Shown here: positions 5,173-5,224 of the stretch, in pieces
Numbering within the stretch: the first letter of the stretch is position 1
Layout: every line of letters starts with the position of its first letter
Source: Chloroflexota bacterium
Lineage (GTDB): Bacteria > Chloroflexota > Anaerolineae > Anaerolineales > UBA11858
Length of the DNA: 5,224 bases
Assembly: GCA_030666985.1 (NCBI GenBank)
Contig: DAOUWT010000202.1
Coordinates: 1-5,224 of the forward strand
Direction of reading: 5' to 3'
Position numbers and translations under genes: made by a program
The notes under the pieces: generated by a model
The model's database searches: none
What the model was told of the DNA's origin: nothing
The model's input: the letters and a program-made list of their open reading frames with translations, nothing else

Positions 5173-5224
5173 CAATGTCGTTAAGTTAGGCAATTAATCA
5201 TGTCATTTCGACGAGGTTTCGGCA
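5161..5224. other. Non-coding right flank
   Basis: No gene is visible in the last 64 bases. They contain the second CAGTGTTCAGT copy, an A/T-rich stretch and, from about 5199, GTCATTTCGACGAGG running off the edge. That last phrase resembles the start of a family of dispersed inverted repeats in bacterial genomes, recalled from experience and not provable with only one arm in view. No terminator for the plus-strand cluster is seen before the edge. Confidence 0.45.

Overview
The window reads as ordinary bacterial chromosome with five complete protein genes and no sign of phage, plasmid, CRISPR or insertion-sequence genes. The best guess for the host is a member of Chloroflexota, probably Anaerolineae-like. 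This is inferred from three things: the protein flavour (a divergent Lgt-like membrane protein joined to ammonia-dependent nadE, and a short NfeD plus stomatin followed by a RimI-like acetyltransferase), the frequent GTG starts, and the 'stuttering' low-complexity intergenic repeats that I associate with such genomes. It was not tested by any search.

Layout: bases 1-164 hold no convincing gene and end in a degenerate ACGTGA repeat. On the minus strand, reading leftwards, lie an Lgt-family membrane protein (1794-961) and nadE (977-165). They overlap by 17 nt and so are probably a translationally coupled operon. Between 1795 and 1881 is a compact divergent control region. It has a perfect TATAAT on the plus strand (whose complement serves as a -10-like box the other way) and a 22-bp hairpin, each arm of which is itself a GAAC-N3-GTTC palindrome. 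On the plus strand, reading rightwards, are a 381-aa GNAT-like protein of the YghO type (1882-3027), a short NfeD protein (3065-3691), an SPFH/stomatin protein (3800-4681) and a RimI-like GNAT acetyltransferase (4690-5160). The last 64 bases are non-coding and contain repeats.

Function: nadE makes NAD+ from deamido-NAD+ with ammonia. The Lgt-like partner keeps the membrane fold but has lost most residues needed for prolipoprotein diacylglyceryl transfer, so its role is open. NfeD and stomatin form a well-known bacterial pair that builds membrane microdomain scaffolds, and here it sits between two unrelated GNAT-type genes. The most interesting non-coding signals are the nested dyad at 1819-1867 and a set of short repeats that fill nearly every gap and even enter the 3' ends of two genes. 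I do not see a clearly new defence or mobile system here.
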